Assembly: GCA_913061335.1 (NCBI GenBank) | Contig: CAJXTP010000026.1 | Coordinates: 1 to 20,353, forward strand | Source: an uncultured Loktanella sp. | GTDB taxonomy: Bacteria > Pseudomonadota > Alphaproteobacteria > Rhodobacterales > Rhodobacteraceae | Length of the DNA stretch: 20,353 bases | Direction: 5' to 3' | Shown here: piece after piece, positions 8,211 through 17,800 of the stretch | How positions within the stretch are numbered: position 1 is the stretch's first letter | How the letters are laid out: every line of letters begins with the position of its first letter | Notes under the pieces: model-generated | What the model saw: the letters and a program-made list of their open reading frames with translations, nothing else | Told to the model about the DNA's origin: nothing | The model's database searches: none | Position numbers and translations under genes: made by a program

Positions 8211-8229
8211 CAATAGTGGGGCACTATTG
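8211..8229. terminator. Stem-loop downstream of GMC oxidoreductase gene
   Basis: A perfect 8-bp stem (CAATAGTG with CACTATTG) closes a GGG loop, 33 nt after the GMC stop codon. There is no T-run, so it may be a weak or Rho-assisted 3' end, or merely an inverted repeat. Confidence 0.35.
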
Positions 8230-8327
8230 ATTGCAATATATGGCGTCAGGTTCCGGGCCACTCGGTTCTTGGTTTAGTCAGGCATGTGACGTCGCTAAAG
8301 ACCTACAAAGCCGTATGAAAATGGACA

Positions 8328-8344
8328 TATGTTGTCGCAACATA
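8328..8344. repeat. 17-bp perfect palindrome with 3-base centre
   Basis: TATGTTG and CAACATA are perfect inverted repeats around TCG. The element stands alone in the intergenic stretch, followed by an A-run, with no adjacent gene start close enough to call it an operator with confidence. Confidence 0.4.
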
Positions 8345-8518
8345 GATTAAAAAAACATGATTAGATGCATAGTCTTAGGGTATGAATGATACCAACCTGC
8401 AGCCACCAAAATTTGAGTATGTTGATCCGACGCATAGCGCACATTTTATGGGCAGGTTATTACCATGATTTCAAGGAACTGCTCAGCATATACGTTTTGC
8501 ATCGCACATTCAGGGCAT

Positions 8519-8803
8519 TTATTTCACCTGAGAACGCTCTGAAATATAATCAAGGAGATTGTCTTCTAACGCCACAGGCATCTCTCCGTCCGCGAGATCG
8601 AAAAATTTGACCGATAGCTTATTCTCTTCAAGCATAATTTGCCATCCGAGACATCGTTCCAGTTTCTCCGCATGCAAAAAAACTTCGGCAAATGTTTTCG
8701 AAATACCTGGCAACTGTCGTTCATGGAACGCATGTACTTTTTCGAATAGCTTAGTCGCCGTTGCGTTAAGCAAAGACGTCAGCCCTGTTACACTGATCGC
8801 GAT
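8519..8803 (-). pseudogene. Possible remnant of a small protein gene, function unknown
   Basis: The minus-strand frame is open from 8803 to a TAA at 8519-8521. From a TTG at 8773 it gives 84 residues of believable protein composition: two helix-like segments (LFEKVHAFHERQLP and SKTFAEVFLHAEKLERCLG) followed by a strand-like stretch (QIMLEENKLSVKFFDLADG). There is no ATG, and neither TTG 8773 nor CTG 8782 has a convincing ribosome-binding site. The frame is closed by TAG just upstream, so a 5' part may have been lost. No family was recognised. It could instead be a chance ORF in the A/T-rich gap. Confidence 0.3.
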
Positions 8804-9239
8804 CTAATAAATTTGGATCAGAGCTGAAGCCAAAGCAAAATTCGAAAACAAACTGATCAGAACGGACGAGGCAATACCCAACTCTAGATGTTTGAAGGCG
8901 TTACTATCGCCGATCACCCAACCAAATTAATGGGCTGCACAGCCACCTAGAATCGAGCGCTACCTCGATCAACCTGAGGCTTCGAACACAAATGGTGTAA
9001 TGTCAGTCATGAAAAGCTATTTTTCGATGCTTTTTCAGTCCGCACGGTCGGTCATTGCGCGCAAAATTAGTGTAATCAGTTCCGAATTTCTCAAATCTGT
9101 GCGGCGCGACACATCGGCTTATCCGCTGGCCTGACATACTAAGGAAAATTTGGCCCTCGAGTAGATATCAAGCGATATCAGTGAACAGTTTTGACGTTCG
9201 CAGCGTGGCCAATTTCGTGACGACTTAAGGGGTGCGCCG

Positions 9240-10934
9240 TTGAAAATCCGCATACGATATGGCCGATCAGACATGTCGTTCCGCAAAAGCACGCAACACG
9301 TGGCCTTTCGCCGTCCCGTCAGCACCCGCGCCGTAGCACATGAAACAGAAACGCGGTTCCGTTCCTTCATACCAATCATCACGAGCCAACAGGTGGCCAA
9401 CTTCAACGTGCTCCAAATTGATCCGCGCGGCGGCGATTTGGCGCAAGCCAAAGGTCGCACCAATTCTATCGCCAGTGCAAACCACGAGAAGCCCTTGCCT
9501 GTGTATCATTCGTCGGATGACGATGTGCCCTTTGTTCCCGAAGGCACCTTGCACGTATCGTTTGCCAAAGGGCAAAGCGGCGCAGACATGGCGGCGTTTG
9601 CCAAGGCGCGAAACTTGCGTTTTCTTGGCGGCCCGCAGGACGGTTTTTATACGCTCGATGTCCGCCATCACCGCGACGGAGACGCCGTCGAGATCGCAAA
9701 ATCTTTGCAAGAATCGGAATTCATCGCTACTGCGGAACCCGATCTTTGCACGCCTGCGTCATTCCTGATGCAGCTGCCCTCTGACCCGCTGTTTGCGAAC
9801 CAATGGCACCTGCGCAACACTGGAGTGCATAACGACATCGCAACTTTCAGTCTAAAACAAGGCGCAGACGCGCGGGTCATTGATGCGTGGGAACGTATGG
9901 GACACATGGGCAATCCTGATGTGGTTCTATCAATGATTGATGACGGTTTCGACCTGCAACATCCCGACCTTTCCGGGATCAGCGTCCATGCCCACGATTT
10001 TGTCCGTGACAGCGATGATGTGCGTCCCGAACCGGACCGCAATGATGCAACTGCTGGAGATTGGCATGGGACCGCCTGCGCTGGCTTGGCAGTGGCGCGC
10101 GCCGGCACCGGTAAAACTGTTGGTGTCGCGCCTAATGCGAAATTCATGCCTCTTCGTATGGCGCGCCACCTTTCGCCCGCCGATGTGGCCAATTGGTTTG
10201 ACTACGCAACTGAAAAGGGGGCTTGGGTGATCAGCGCGAGCTGGAACGCCAAGGCAAAAATCTACCCATTGCCCGAGCGCATTCACCAAGCCCTGAGCCG
10301 TGCTGCCACACAAGGACGGGGAGGCAAAGGCACCGTGCTTGTATTCGCTGCCGGAAATTCAGGCCAAGACATAAATGATGCGCCAAATTCGCTCAACGGC
10401 TACGCAATTCATCCTGACGTGCTGGCCGTAGCCGCTTCAACAAGCGTCGACACCCGCGCATCGTATTCTGACACAGGGGCAGAAATCGCGGTATGCGCAC
10501 CATCAGGCGGACGCGGAGGCATGGGCGTCACGACCGATGATGCATCCGGCACTTATATTGATGCCGGAGGAGATACCGTTTCCATGGGGTATATTGATGG
10601 GAGCTATAACAGTAGCTTTTCGGGAACCTCTGCCGCGTGCCCCGTTGTTGCTGGCGTTTGTGCACTGGTATTGGGGGCAAACCCCAACCTGACAGCCAGC
10701 GAAACCCGCGCAATTATCCGCCAATCAGCACGCGCTATTGGCGACCCGTCCGACTACGTGAACGGACATTCCAGGCAGTATGGACACGGCTGCGTGGACG
10801 CAGATGCGGCCGTCGCAATGGCACAGTCGATTGGGCAAGAACCCGCCCTTTTGTCCGAGCTTCACACCAGAACTGGCTTCGGCGACCTCGCCGTCCTGAA
10901 CGTAACCCCCCCTCAATCCAAACAAAGGACATAA
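9240..10934 (+). CDS. Subtilisin-like serine protease (peptidase family S8)
   Basis: 564 residues from TTG 9240, which follows a good AAGGGG ribosome-binding site; an ATG at 9273 would give 553 residues but has a weaker site. The catalytic domain spans about 175-530 with all key residues visible: Asp234 in SMIDDGFDLQHPDL, His276 in DWHGTACAGLAVA, oxyanion Asn373 in FAAGNSG and Ser464 in SFSGTSAACPVVAGV. Residues about 95-168 (VPEGTLHVSFAKG to IATAEPDL) resemble the alpha/beta inhibitory propeptide seen in fervidolysin-type subtilases. The first 80 or so residues are basic and polar, with no signal peptide or Tat motif, which is unusual for this family; the enzyme may act inside the cell or leave by an unrecognised route. 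The stop codon is one base before the start of the trypsin-like gene, so the two are translationally coupled. Confidence 0.93.
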   Translation: MKIRIRYGRSDMSFRKSTQHVAFRRPVSTRAVAHETETRFRSFIPIITSQQVANFNVLQIDPRGGDLAQAKGRTNSIASANHEKPLPVYHSSDDDVPFVPEGTLHVSFAKGQSGADMAAFAKARNLRFLGGPQDGFYTLDVRHHRDGDAVEIAKSLQESEFIATAEPDLCTPASFLMQLPSDPLFANQWHLRNTGVHNDIATFSLKQGADARVIDAWERMGHMGNPDVVLSMIDDGFDLQHPDLSGISVHAHDFVRDSDDVRPEPDRNDATAGDWHGTACAGLAVARAGTGKTVGVAPNAKFMPLRMARHLSPADVANWFDYATEKGAWVISASWNAKAKIYPLPERIHQALSRAATQGRGGKGTVLVFAAGNSGQDINDAPNSLNGYAIHPDVLAVAASTSVDTRASYSDTGAEIAVCAPSGGRGGMGVTTDDASGTYIDAGGDTVSMGYIDGSYNSSFSGTSAACPVVAGVCALVLGANPNLTASETRAIIRQSARAIGDPSDYVNGHSRQYGHGCVDADAAVAMAQSIGQEPALLSELHTRTGFGDLAVLNVTPPQSKQRT

Positions 10935-10935
10935 T

Positions 10936-11748
10936 ATGAAACAATTTATTCAAACTAGCCTGCTCGCAGGGCTGCTCGCTTTGCCTGTAGGCATCGTTTC
11001 CGCCCAAGAGACGACATCCGACGCCGAGACAAACAGCTTGATCGTTGGCGGAACGGTGGTCCCCAATATTAGTGATGTGCCCTGGCAAGCCGCGATTGTC
11101 ATGCATGGCACGCGCAGCCAATTTTGCGGCGGTTCCCTTGTTGCGCCTGGTTGGGTCATGACAGCAGCCCATTGTGTCGATACGTCGTCAGTCCAAAAGA
11201 ATGGCGCAAAAATTGACGTCGTGCTTGGGACACTGGCATATGCAACAGGCGGTGAGCAACTGACAGTTTCGGAAATTTTTGTGCATCCAAATTGGGATCC
11301 GGCGACGATGGATTTCGACGCTGCACTGTTGCAATTGTCAACAAATGCGTCTCAGGGCACACCAATTGCCCTTAACACCACCAAGACCCCGATCACCGAA
11401 GGTATATTGGTACGTGTCACTGGATGGGGCCGCACCCAGCAAGGCGGGACAACCTCGCCAGTCCTCCTAGAGGTCGACGTACCTGCGGTTTCTACGGCTA
11501 CGTGCAATGAACCAGCAAGCTATGGGGGTGATATCACATCCGATATGTTCTGCGCGGGCTATGCCAAAGGTGGCAAGGATGCCTGCCAAGGCGATAGTGG
11601 CGGCCCAAGCGATTTCCCGATCGCAGGCGTGGAAACACTAGTCGGCATTGTAAGTTGGGGAAGCGGTTGTGCGCAGGCTAGGAAATACGGTGTTTACACC
11701 CGCGTGGCCCGGATCGAACCTTGGGCGACCCAAACAATAGGCAACTGA
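10936..11748 (+). CDS. Secreted trypsin-like serine protease (peptidase family S1)
   Basis: 270 residues. A Sec signal peptide occupies 1-23 (hydrophobic core LLAGLLALPVGIV, cleavage after VSA). A short propeptide (24-35) precedes the mature N-terminus IVGG (36-39). The triad is complete: His79 in MTAAHC, Asp128 in MDFDAALL, Ser221 in CQGDSGGP. Asp215, six residues before the serine, corresponds to trypsin Asp189 and predicts cleavage after Arg or Lys. Six cysteines (64, 80, 190, 206, 217, 245) match the three canonical chymotrypsin-fold disulfides, consistent with a periplasmic or extracellular site. The residue before IVGG is Leu, not Arg or Lys, so self-activation is unlikely. An AAGGA ribosome-binding site lies inside the end of the preceding subtilase gene, showing a two-gene operon. 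Trypsin-like S1 enzymes are found only sporadically in bacteria. Confidence 0.95.
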   Translation: MKQFIQTSLLAGLLALPVGIVSAQETTSDAETNSLIVGGTVVPNISDVPWQAAIVMHGTRSQFCGGSLVAPGWVMTAAHCVDTSSVQKNGAKIDVVLGTLAYATGGEQLTVSEIFVHPNWDPATMDFDAALLQLSTNASQGTPIALNTTKTPITEGILVRVTGWGRTQQGGTTSPVLLEVDVPAVSTATCNEPASYGGDITSDMFCAGYAKGGKDACQGDSGGPSDFPIAGVETLVGIVSWGSGCAQARKYGVYTRVARIEPWATQTIGN

Positions 11749-11776
11749 CCCCAAGGACAATACCCAAACAGCAACA

Positions 11777-11809
11777 AAAAGCGCGCGGTCTTTTGGACCG
11801 CGCGCTTTT
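11777..11809. terminator. Strong intrinsic terminator downstream of the protease operon
   Basis: A perfect 14-bp stem (11777-11790 with 11796-11809), GC-rich in its core and flanked by A4/A5 on one side and T4 on the other, closes a five-base loop. It begins 28 nt after the trypsin-like gene stop. Because the A/T flanks are symmetric it can also end transcription arriving from the giant gene on the minus strand, whose stop codon is 55 nt away. Confidence 0.93.
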
Positions 11810-11864
11810 ATGTATTTCCGCCGTAGAAATTCACTTCAGTCGGTAGCATAAGATCCCGCTGGCG

Positions 11865-14800
11865 TTATGCGTCGACCCACCAGCCCTCTGGAACGTTGCT
11901 CACATCCAGCGACAGCGGTGCAATATTGATCAATGGTATCTGCTGGCCTTCTTCGGACCCAAACAACGTAATCGACAGATCTAGATAAACATTGCCACCA
12001 CGCCCAATGAATCCGGCACGTCGGTTGATCAGCGCCGCAGCGATGCTCTTTGCTGCGATTTTAGGCGACATATCAAGGTCATCCAATTCAAGATTTGGCT
12101 GTAATATCAGAGGAAAGCTGGCCTGTAGCGGGATATTGTCGCCCCCAGTAGGTGTCACCAGATCATAGCGGAATTCTCCGAGTAACCGAATATAAGGAGC
12201 AAGTTCTACGCCACCAAAATTCAATGGCGAGAGCAATGACACAATCACGGAATAGAGAGTGCTTTCTGCATCTGGCGTCACGGGTGCCAAGTTTTCGCGG
12301 TTGATCAACGGCACACCAGGACTGGCGAAACTGACGGCGTCAGTTTCATAAATAAACGCCGCCGAAGTGTAGCGTTTATCGACCAAATCTGCGTTTCGAC
12401 GGACCCACGTCTGGAGGCGTCCAAGCTGTCGTTCACTTAGTTTGAGATTATCCCACTCGAAGTTGAAATGCGCGGGCACGATGGCAGCATCAACGGTCTG
12501 CTTGACGACCCACCAGGTCTGATCACCCACTTGCTGTTGCTCTGCGTGAACGCCGTCTACCTCCCATTTAGGCAGATCATTGTCACCGGTTTGCGGCGTG
12601 AAGTAGATAGTTGGCCAACGTGCAGGCTTTGCAACTTGCTTGGCGTCGTCCAATGTCCAACCAGCCAAACTCATTTGCAGGCATCCCGGAATGTCCCTGT
12701 CGAACTCCATCTGGAATTTGTAATGAATGACCTCTGGTTCCAAATCCAAAGAGCGTTCTTCACGTGGCGGGTTAAGCCAAGCTTGGGACACTCCATATGC
12801 AAGCATGGTGATTGCAGCAATCTGCTTGGCAGCCGTTTCGCGTGCGTCCTTATCCGCGGTCGTTGATTGCGCGGTCGCTATTACGAATGGAATTGCGCTT
12901 GCAAAAACAGTCCACCCTTTCTGGAACCGTGCCATCGCATCAAACAGGTTGAAATTAACAGGATTGACGTTGGCCGCCCCGTTCGTGTGGACGGCGACAT
13001 CGCCAGTGCCGAAAATCGCATCGAGGAACAACTGATCTTGTGCTTCGAGAGGCGCCTTGAAGCCCGTGGCATATTTCCAGTTCAGCGCATCTTCAATTAA
13101 TGCAGTCAGACTATCGCCGGGTGTCCAAGTCATTGTTGACCCTATAGCAGTCTGTTTTGTCAGACTTGGCGCGGTTGGCTCAAACGGCAGCGGAATCGGA
13201 ATTTCGATTGGGTCCAACGAGATCGGGACATTCAGGACATTCCGAGCAGTATCGTCTTCAGGCCGACCATCTTGAGGCAACACAAAACTTAGCCAACTTG
13301 ATGGGGTGTATCCGTCAAATTCTTCCGACGCCTCAAAGTCATGTTGCAAGGCTGTGATGTCAAACTCAAGCGGCAAATCAAGGGATCTCTGCGCGCCTTG
13401 GTCGGTCACGGTCACCATCACGGTGCTCCATTGATTGCCAGTATTGGCGTTCAAGCGGCCACCGCTGAGGTCATAGACCTTTGGTGCATTTTCCCGCTGC
13501 GTCCCTGCGAGCGGCGGACCAACGCGGCCAACCAGTTCAGGCGGTCGAGATCCGGTTGGGGTGACAGGACCATCAGCATCATGGACTGTGACTGCTGCTG
13601 GAGCCTGCAAAACCGTGGAAATTTCGTACGCGGATGAAAGGCGCGATAGCATCGCTTGCTCAAGTTGTGCAGCAGCGCCGACCTGATCACCTGCGGGGCT
13701 CGGCTCTAGGATCAATTGCAAGGTCCGCGACATGGCCCCCGCGATATCGCGCTTTGCCTGCGTCAGCACATCTGACGTCAGCCCAATAACAACTCCGTCA
13801 TCTTGAAGTGGCCCCAAAACATCAGCCAATTGCGCGATCGCCACATTAAGTTCAGGCGCAAATAGCTGATCCATCGCACCAAGCGTATTGCGCGACCACT
13901 GGTCCATATCGACGCCATTATGGTTAACCCCATCCACATCGCGCGAGACCGGTTCAATATTTAATGGTGGGATCGCGAAATAGGTGATCTGATCCTTGTC
14001 ATATGTCACGCGAATGCCAGCGCCAGCCGCATCATCGCCTGCAAATCGAACAACCCAAAGCGTCCGAACCTCATCGCTTTGCGCATCGGCCACAAGACCT
14101 GCTCGCTCTGATAGTTTCATCATACCGCCCTGCCCGTTGAAGTCTCTGAACGCAGCTTCAAAATTTTGTGCGTAAACGATCAAGGACGATTTACCCGGGT
14201 CCGTGTCAGGCTCAATCGGACACAGCATGTCGGCAGTACGCGGTTTGGTGTAATCGGGGAATGCGTCACCGCGTCGGGGCATAATATCAGCGGTACTTTG
14301 CACCGCTTCAGGCAACTTCGCTGCAAGAGCGTCGGCAAGATGTGCGCTGCGTTCAGCAGTGATGCTGGTCGTTACCGTCATGATGTTGTCGGGCAACGTG
14401 CGAATTGTACTGAACGGCACAGGCACTTGCAGCGATAGCCTAAGCGGCTCGACGTCACCATTGGCATCTACAAACGCAACACCCTTAATGTGCAAAGCTA
14501 TGAGATTCTCGATCCTATCCGCAAAATCGGTCAGTTTTTGAGCCACATCGAGCCCACCGCTTAACAGACTTGACGTCAATTCATGGGTCGTACCTGGGTC
14601 TTTTAACTGATTGGAGATCAGCGTGTATTTGCGGGCGAGTGCCTGTAATTGCGTGACAGCATTGGCCCCACTACTTTCGACCGTTTGCGCGGCGATCGCA
14701 TCAAGCCCGAGCGTGTCAAACTCAAGACAAACGACCAATAACGCCTGATCCGCGGCACTATCAATTGGTGGTGTGAAATAGTGGCTGCCCTGCACCATCG

Positions 14801-17800
14801 GCCACTGGGTCACATTGAATAGCGGATCATGATAAACACCCGTGGCAGTTGCCTGTGCCTGCGCAGGAAGCGCATTACCAAACAAATCCGTCAGGCGGTA
14901 TTTTAGACCGACCTGCGCGCCAGCAAGCGCATAGACGTTCTCAGCGTCCACCGTTGCCCGCTGTGCATCAAGAAAACGGTACGCTTCAAAAGCTTGGCGG
15001 TAATATTGTGGACCGGCAGTCGCGGTCAAATCAGGCGTACCTCCCTCTGAATCGCTACTGGTGTCTTGCACAGGTGAAAGCGGCAAGCTCCATATTTCAC
15101 CGGTCTCACCGGACAGGTTTTGCACATTAAATTGCAGCAATTGATACAACGTTGCAGGGTGAATTTCGCCGATTTTAGGTTCAGCAGTATTCTGGTTCTT
15201 CCACTCTAATTCGAAACCAAGCTCGCCAGCAGTCAGGCGTGAATGCCACGAAGGAGCGGCGCCTGCCCCGGTAAATATCTCGATGGAAACGGGTTTGTTG
15301 ACCAGCGCATCTGCGACAACGCAATTTGCGGCCCCAGTCAGAGGAACGCTTGCGACAGGGGCGTCATCAAAAGTTACGAGCACACGGATCGTTGCCACCT
15401 GTCCATTGGTGCCATCAATCGGCACCGCATCAGGGCTATCATCGGGAGCCGCATCAGGATTATCAACAGTTGCCGTTTGCGCAAACAGGCGCGCAGGCAG
15501 ACCCTCGCCGTCAGTGGTCCGATAGAACAAGTAAAAACCAGTCGCATTCACGACGGAAACTTCCCAAATCAAGCGCAAGAAACCCATAGGGTCGGCGTCC
15601 AAATTCGCAAACGCAGGGTCCGCATTCGGGGTCGCCGTGAGCGCCCGCATCCGCGACGAGACTTCTTTCGCTTGGTTGACCGTCGATAAGTTCGTGCGCG
15701 TCAGCAAGACCCCAGGATCCAGCGCATCACTGCACATTTCTTTGCCGTCTTTATCGAGATAAAGCAGCGAAATATTAGCCGTGCCACTGCCCTCAATAAC
15801 CTGACGTAGCCGCTCGCGGGAAACGTCATCTGTTGCCCAAACCTGATAAAGGTTCGCCGACACGCCGGATGTTTGCGTGTCTTGTGTCGCCGTAGGTCGA
15901 CCCGTGCTTACTTGGCTGATTGGTAGATCAAAAATCAATCCGGCCTGACCGTCCACCACCACCACAGGGGTATCGGCGCTTGGATCTTGAGCAATAGCAA
16001 GCTTAACTGTCAGGTCATCTTGTTGCCCAGCAAGTGCAAGCAGCGGGGTCGGTAATTGCACGATCGCACGTTTTTTATCGGCAGTATCGGTCCAAACAGA
16101 CTGACTGCGCGTAGAAAGGCGCATATCAACATCCGCCAGCGGATCGAGGACCGAAAAGGCAATGTTGCCCGCGTCACTGGCAGGCGCAACGTCGCCGGGA
16201 TCAGGTGTTAAACCCACACCTGACCAAGCAGGCACAGGCATTGGCGGCACCGCATCAGGCAACGGCAACGTCGCTGTCAAAGGCACATTATCTGCGCCAT
16301 CGACCAGCTCAATCCAAGTAGGCGCGTCAACAATTCCAGCACTGAACGTCAAAGTCGCCGACGCTGTTTGCACAGCACCAGTTGCCGCCACGGGGATCTG
16401 CTGACCCGATAGCGCAAAGATCGCGCCCGTCGGTACGTTATGAACGTTGCCGGAAGTGACCGGGTTTGGAACGAGTGCCGGATCGGGCAATTGCTGCCCA
16501 CCCAAAAGCGCCCGCGAAACGAACCCTGAACTAGAGGCATAGTCAAAATTATCTAACAGATCATCGAGCTCGGTTTGGTCGTCAACTGGGGGCTTGTCTG
16601 CTTTTTCGAAGACCAATGAATCCGCGTGCAAAGCAGTAATTACATGCTGCGACAGCATCAGATAAAAATCGGAAAACAAGAATCCACCCATGGTCTTTAC
16701 GGCCTCGGGTTGCAGGGCGCGCGTATCATAACCAGCGTCCGGTTTGTCGCCAAACAGGCTCAAACCATCGAAGTATAGATCAACCGCTTGCGCGTAGTTA
16801 TCGGGAATTGGTTGATAGGTTTGGAAGTTGCGTGCAACGCCGTTTGTGGTCATAGTCACCACATCAAACATTGGCAGCACGGTCCATATCTTGTTTTTGT
16901 CTTCGGGGTCCGGCTCAACAGCCCCGTCGACGCCGGTGACCTTAAAAGTGACGTTTTGCGCAAAGAACGCTTTGACTTGCACCGCAAAATCCATCGCATC
17001 CAATGACTTGAGGTAGACTAACAATGTCTCGAGACGGTCGGAGAAATGTGCCGTATTTGGTTGCGGTTGAGCGGCGGGCATATCAAGCATCCAACATACC
17101 ATACGCGCAACCAAATCTTCGAAATCAGTGCGGGTGTCGGCGTCGGCTTTACTGTTCAGATCGCGTCCAGATAAAAGTAATAAGCCTACCGTCCCGAATT
17201 GATTTTTCTCGACAGTTTTCCCATAAATAGCAGTTCCTTGCAGGGCGAACTTAACGTTAACTGTAACGTGATCCGGCACCGGCGTGCTCCGCATCATCTG
17301 GATGTTTGGATCACGTAATTCAGGTGCAAGCCTAGCTGGCGGCATCATAGGTGCGCGTGCAGCCACGTTAATTTCTGCATAGGCTTTGCGCGGAGCATTT
17401 AGCTGATCCGTCAACATGCGTTCCTTCGGATTTGACGCGCTGATGATACCGTTTAGTCCAGCTTGTTGCGGACCGTTGACAGACGCCACTCCTGCCGCAC
17501 CTGTGGTCAAGGTAACCTTATGGCTGATTGTCGTGTGGAAACTGAAATGTACGGTAAAGAAAACAACCTTTATGCTGGCGCGGGCCGTCACGGCCGCATT
17601 AATTAGCAGTTCCGTTCCGTACCCGTTTTCCACAGCGATTTCGGCTCTGAAGGAAAAGCTGATCGTCACTGACGCCTTGATGATTGCGAAATCAACGGCG
17701 CCTTTGATCAAGACTTGCACTTCAAACGTACCCGCAAACCAATAGGCGTCTGGCGCCTTGGCCACGGAGTTTCCGTCTTTGTCCAACCACGCCAAAAGGC

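Larger units (their letters stand above)
8178..9239. other. About 1 kb non-coding or decayed stretch
   Basis: This interval is visibly richer in A and T than its surroundings and has no confident gene. It contains a stem-loop at 8211-8229, a 17-bp palindrome at 8328-8344, one protein-like minus-strand ORF around 8519-8803, and a pair of GATATC repeats (9164-9169 and 9174-9179) shortly before the protease operon. Short plus-strand frames at 8386-8610, 8559-8807 and 9000-9134 lack ribosome-binding sites and recognisable sequence. No IS ends, tRNA or complete transposase gene were found. Confidence 0.6.

Noticed and set aside
8386..8610. 74-codon plus-strand ORF
   Set aside because: No ribosome-binding site, no recognisable sequence, and its end overlaps the more protein-like minus-strand frame.
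9000..9134. 44-codon plus-strand ORF with an amphipathic, basic product
   Set aside because: No ribosome-binding site and nothing to distinguish it from chance in an A/T-rich gap.
17530..17730. Hydrophobic runs in the giant protein as membrane helices
   Set aside because: Hydrophobic residues alternate with Ser/Thr/Lys, the pattern of amphipathic strands, and no run of about 20 uninterrupted hydrophobic residues was seen.
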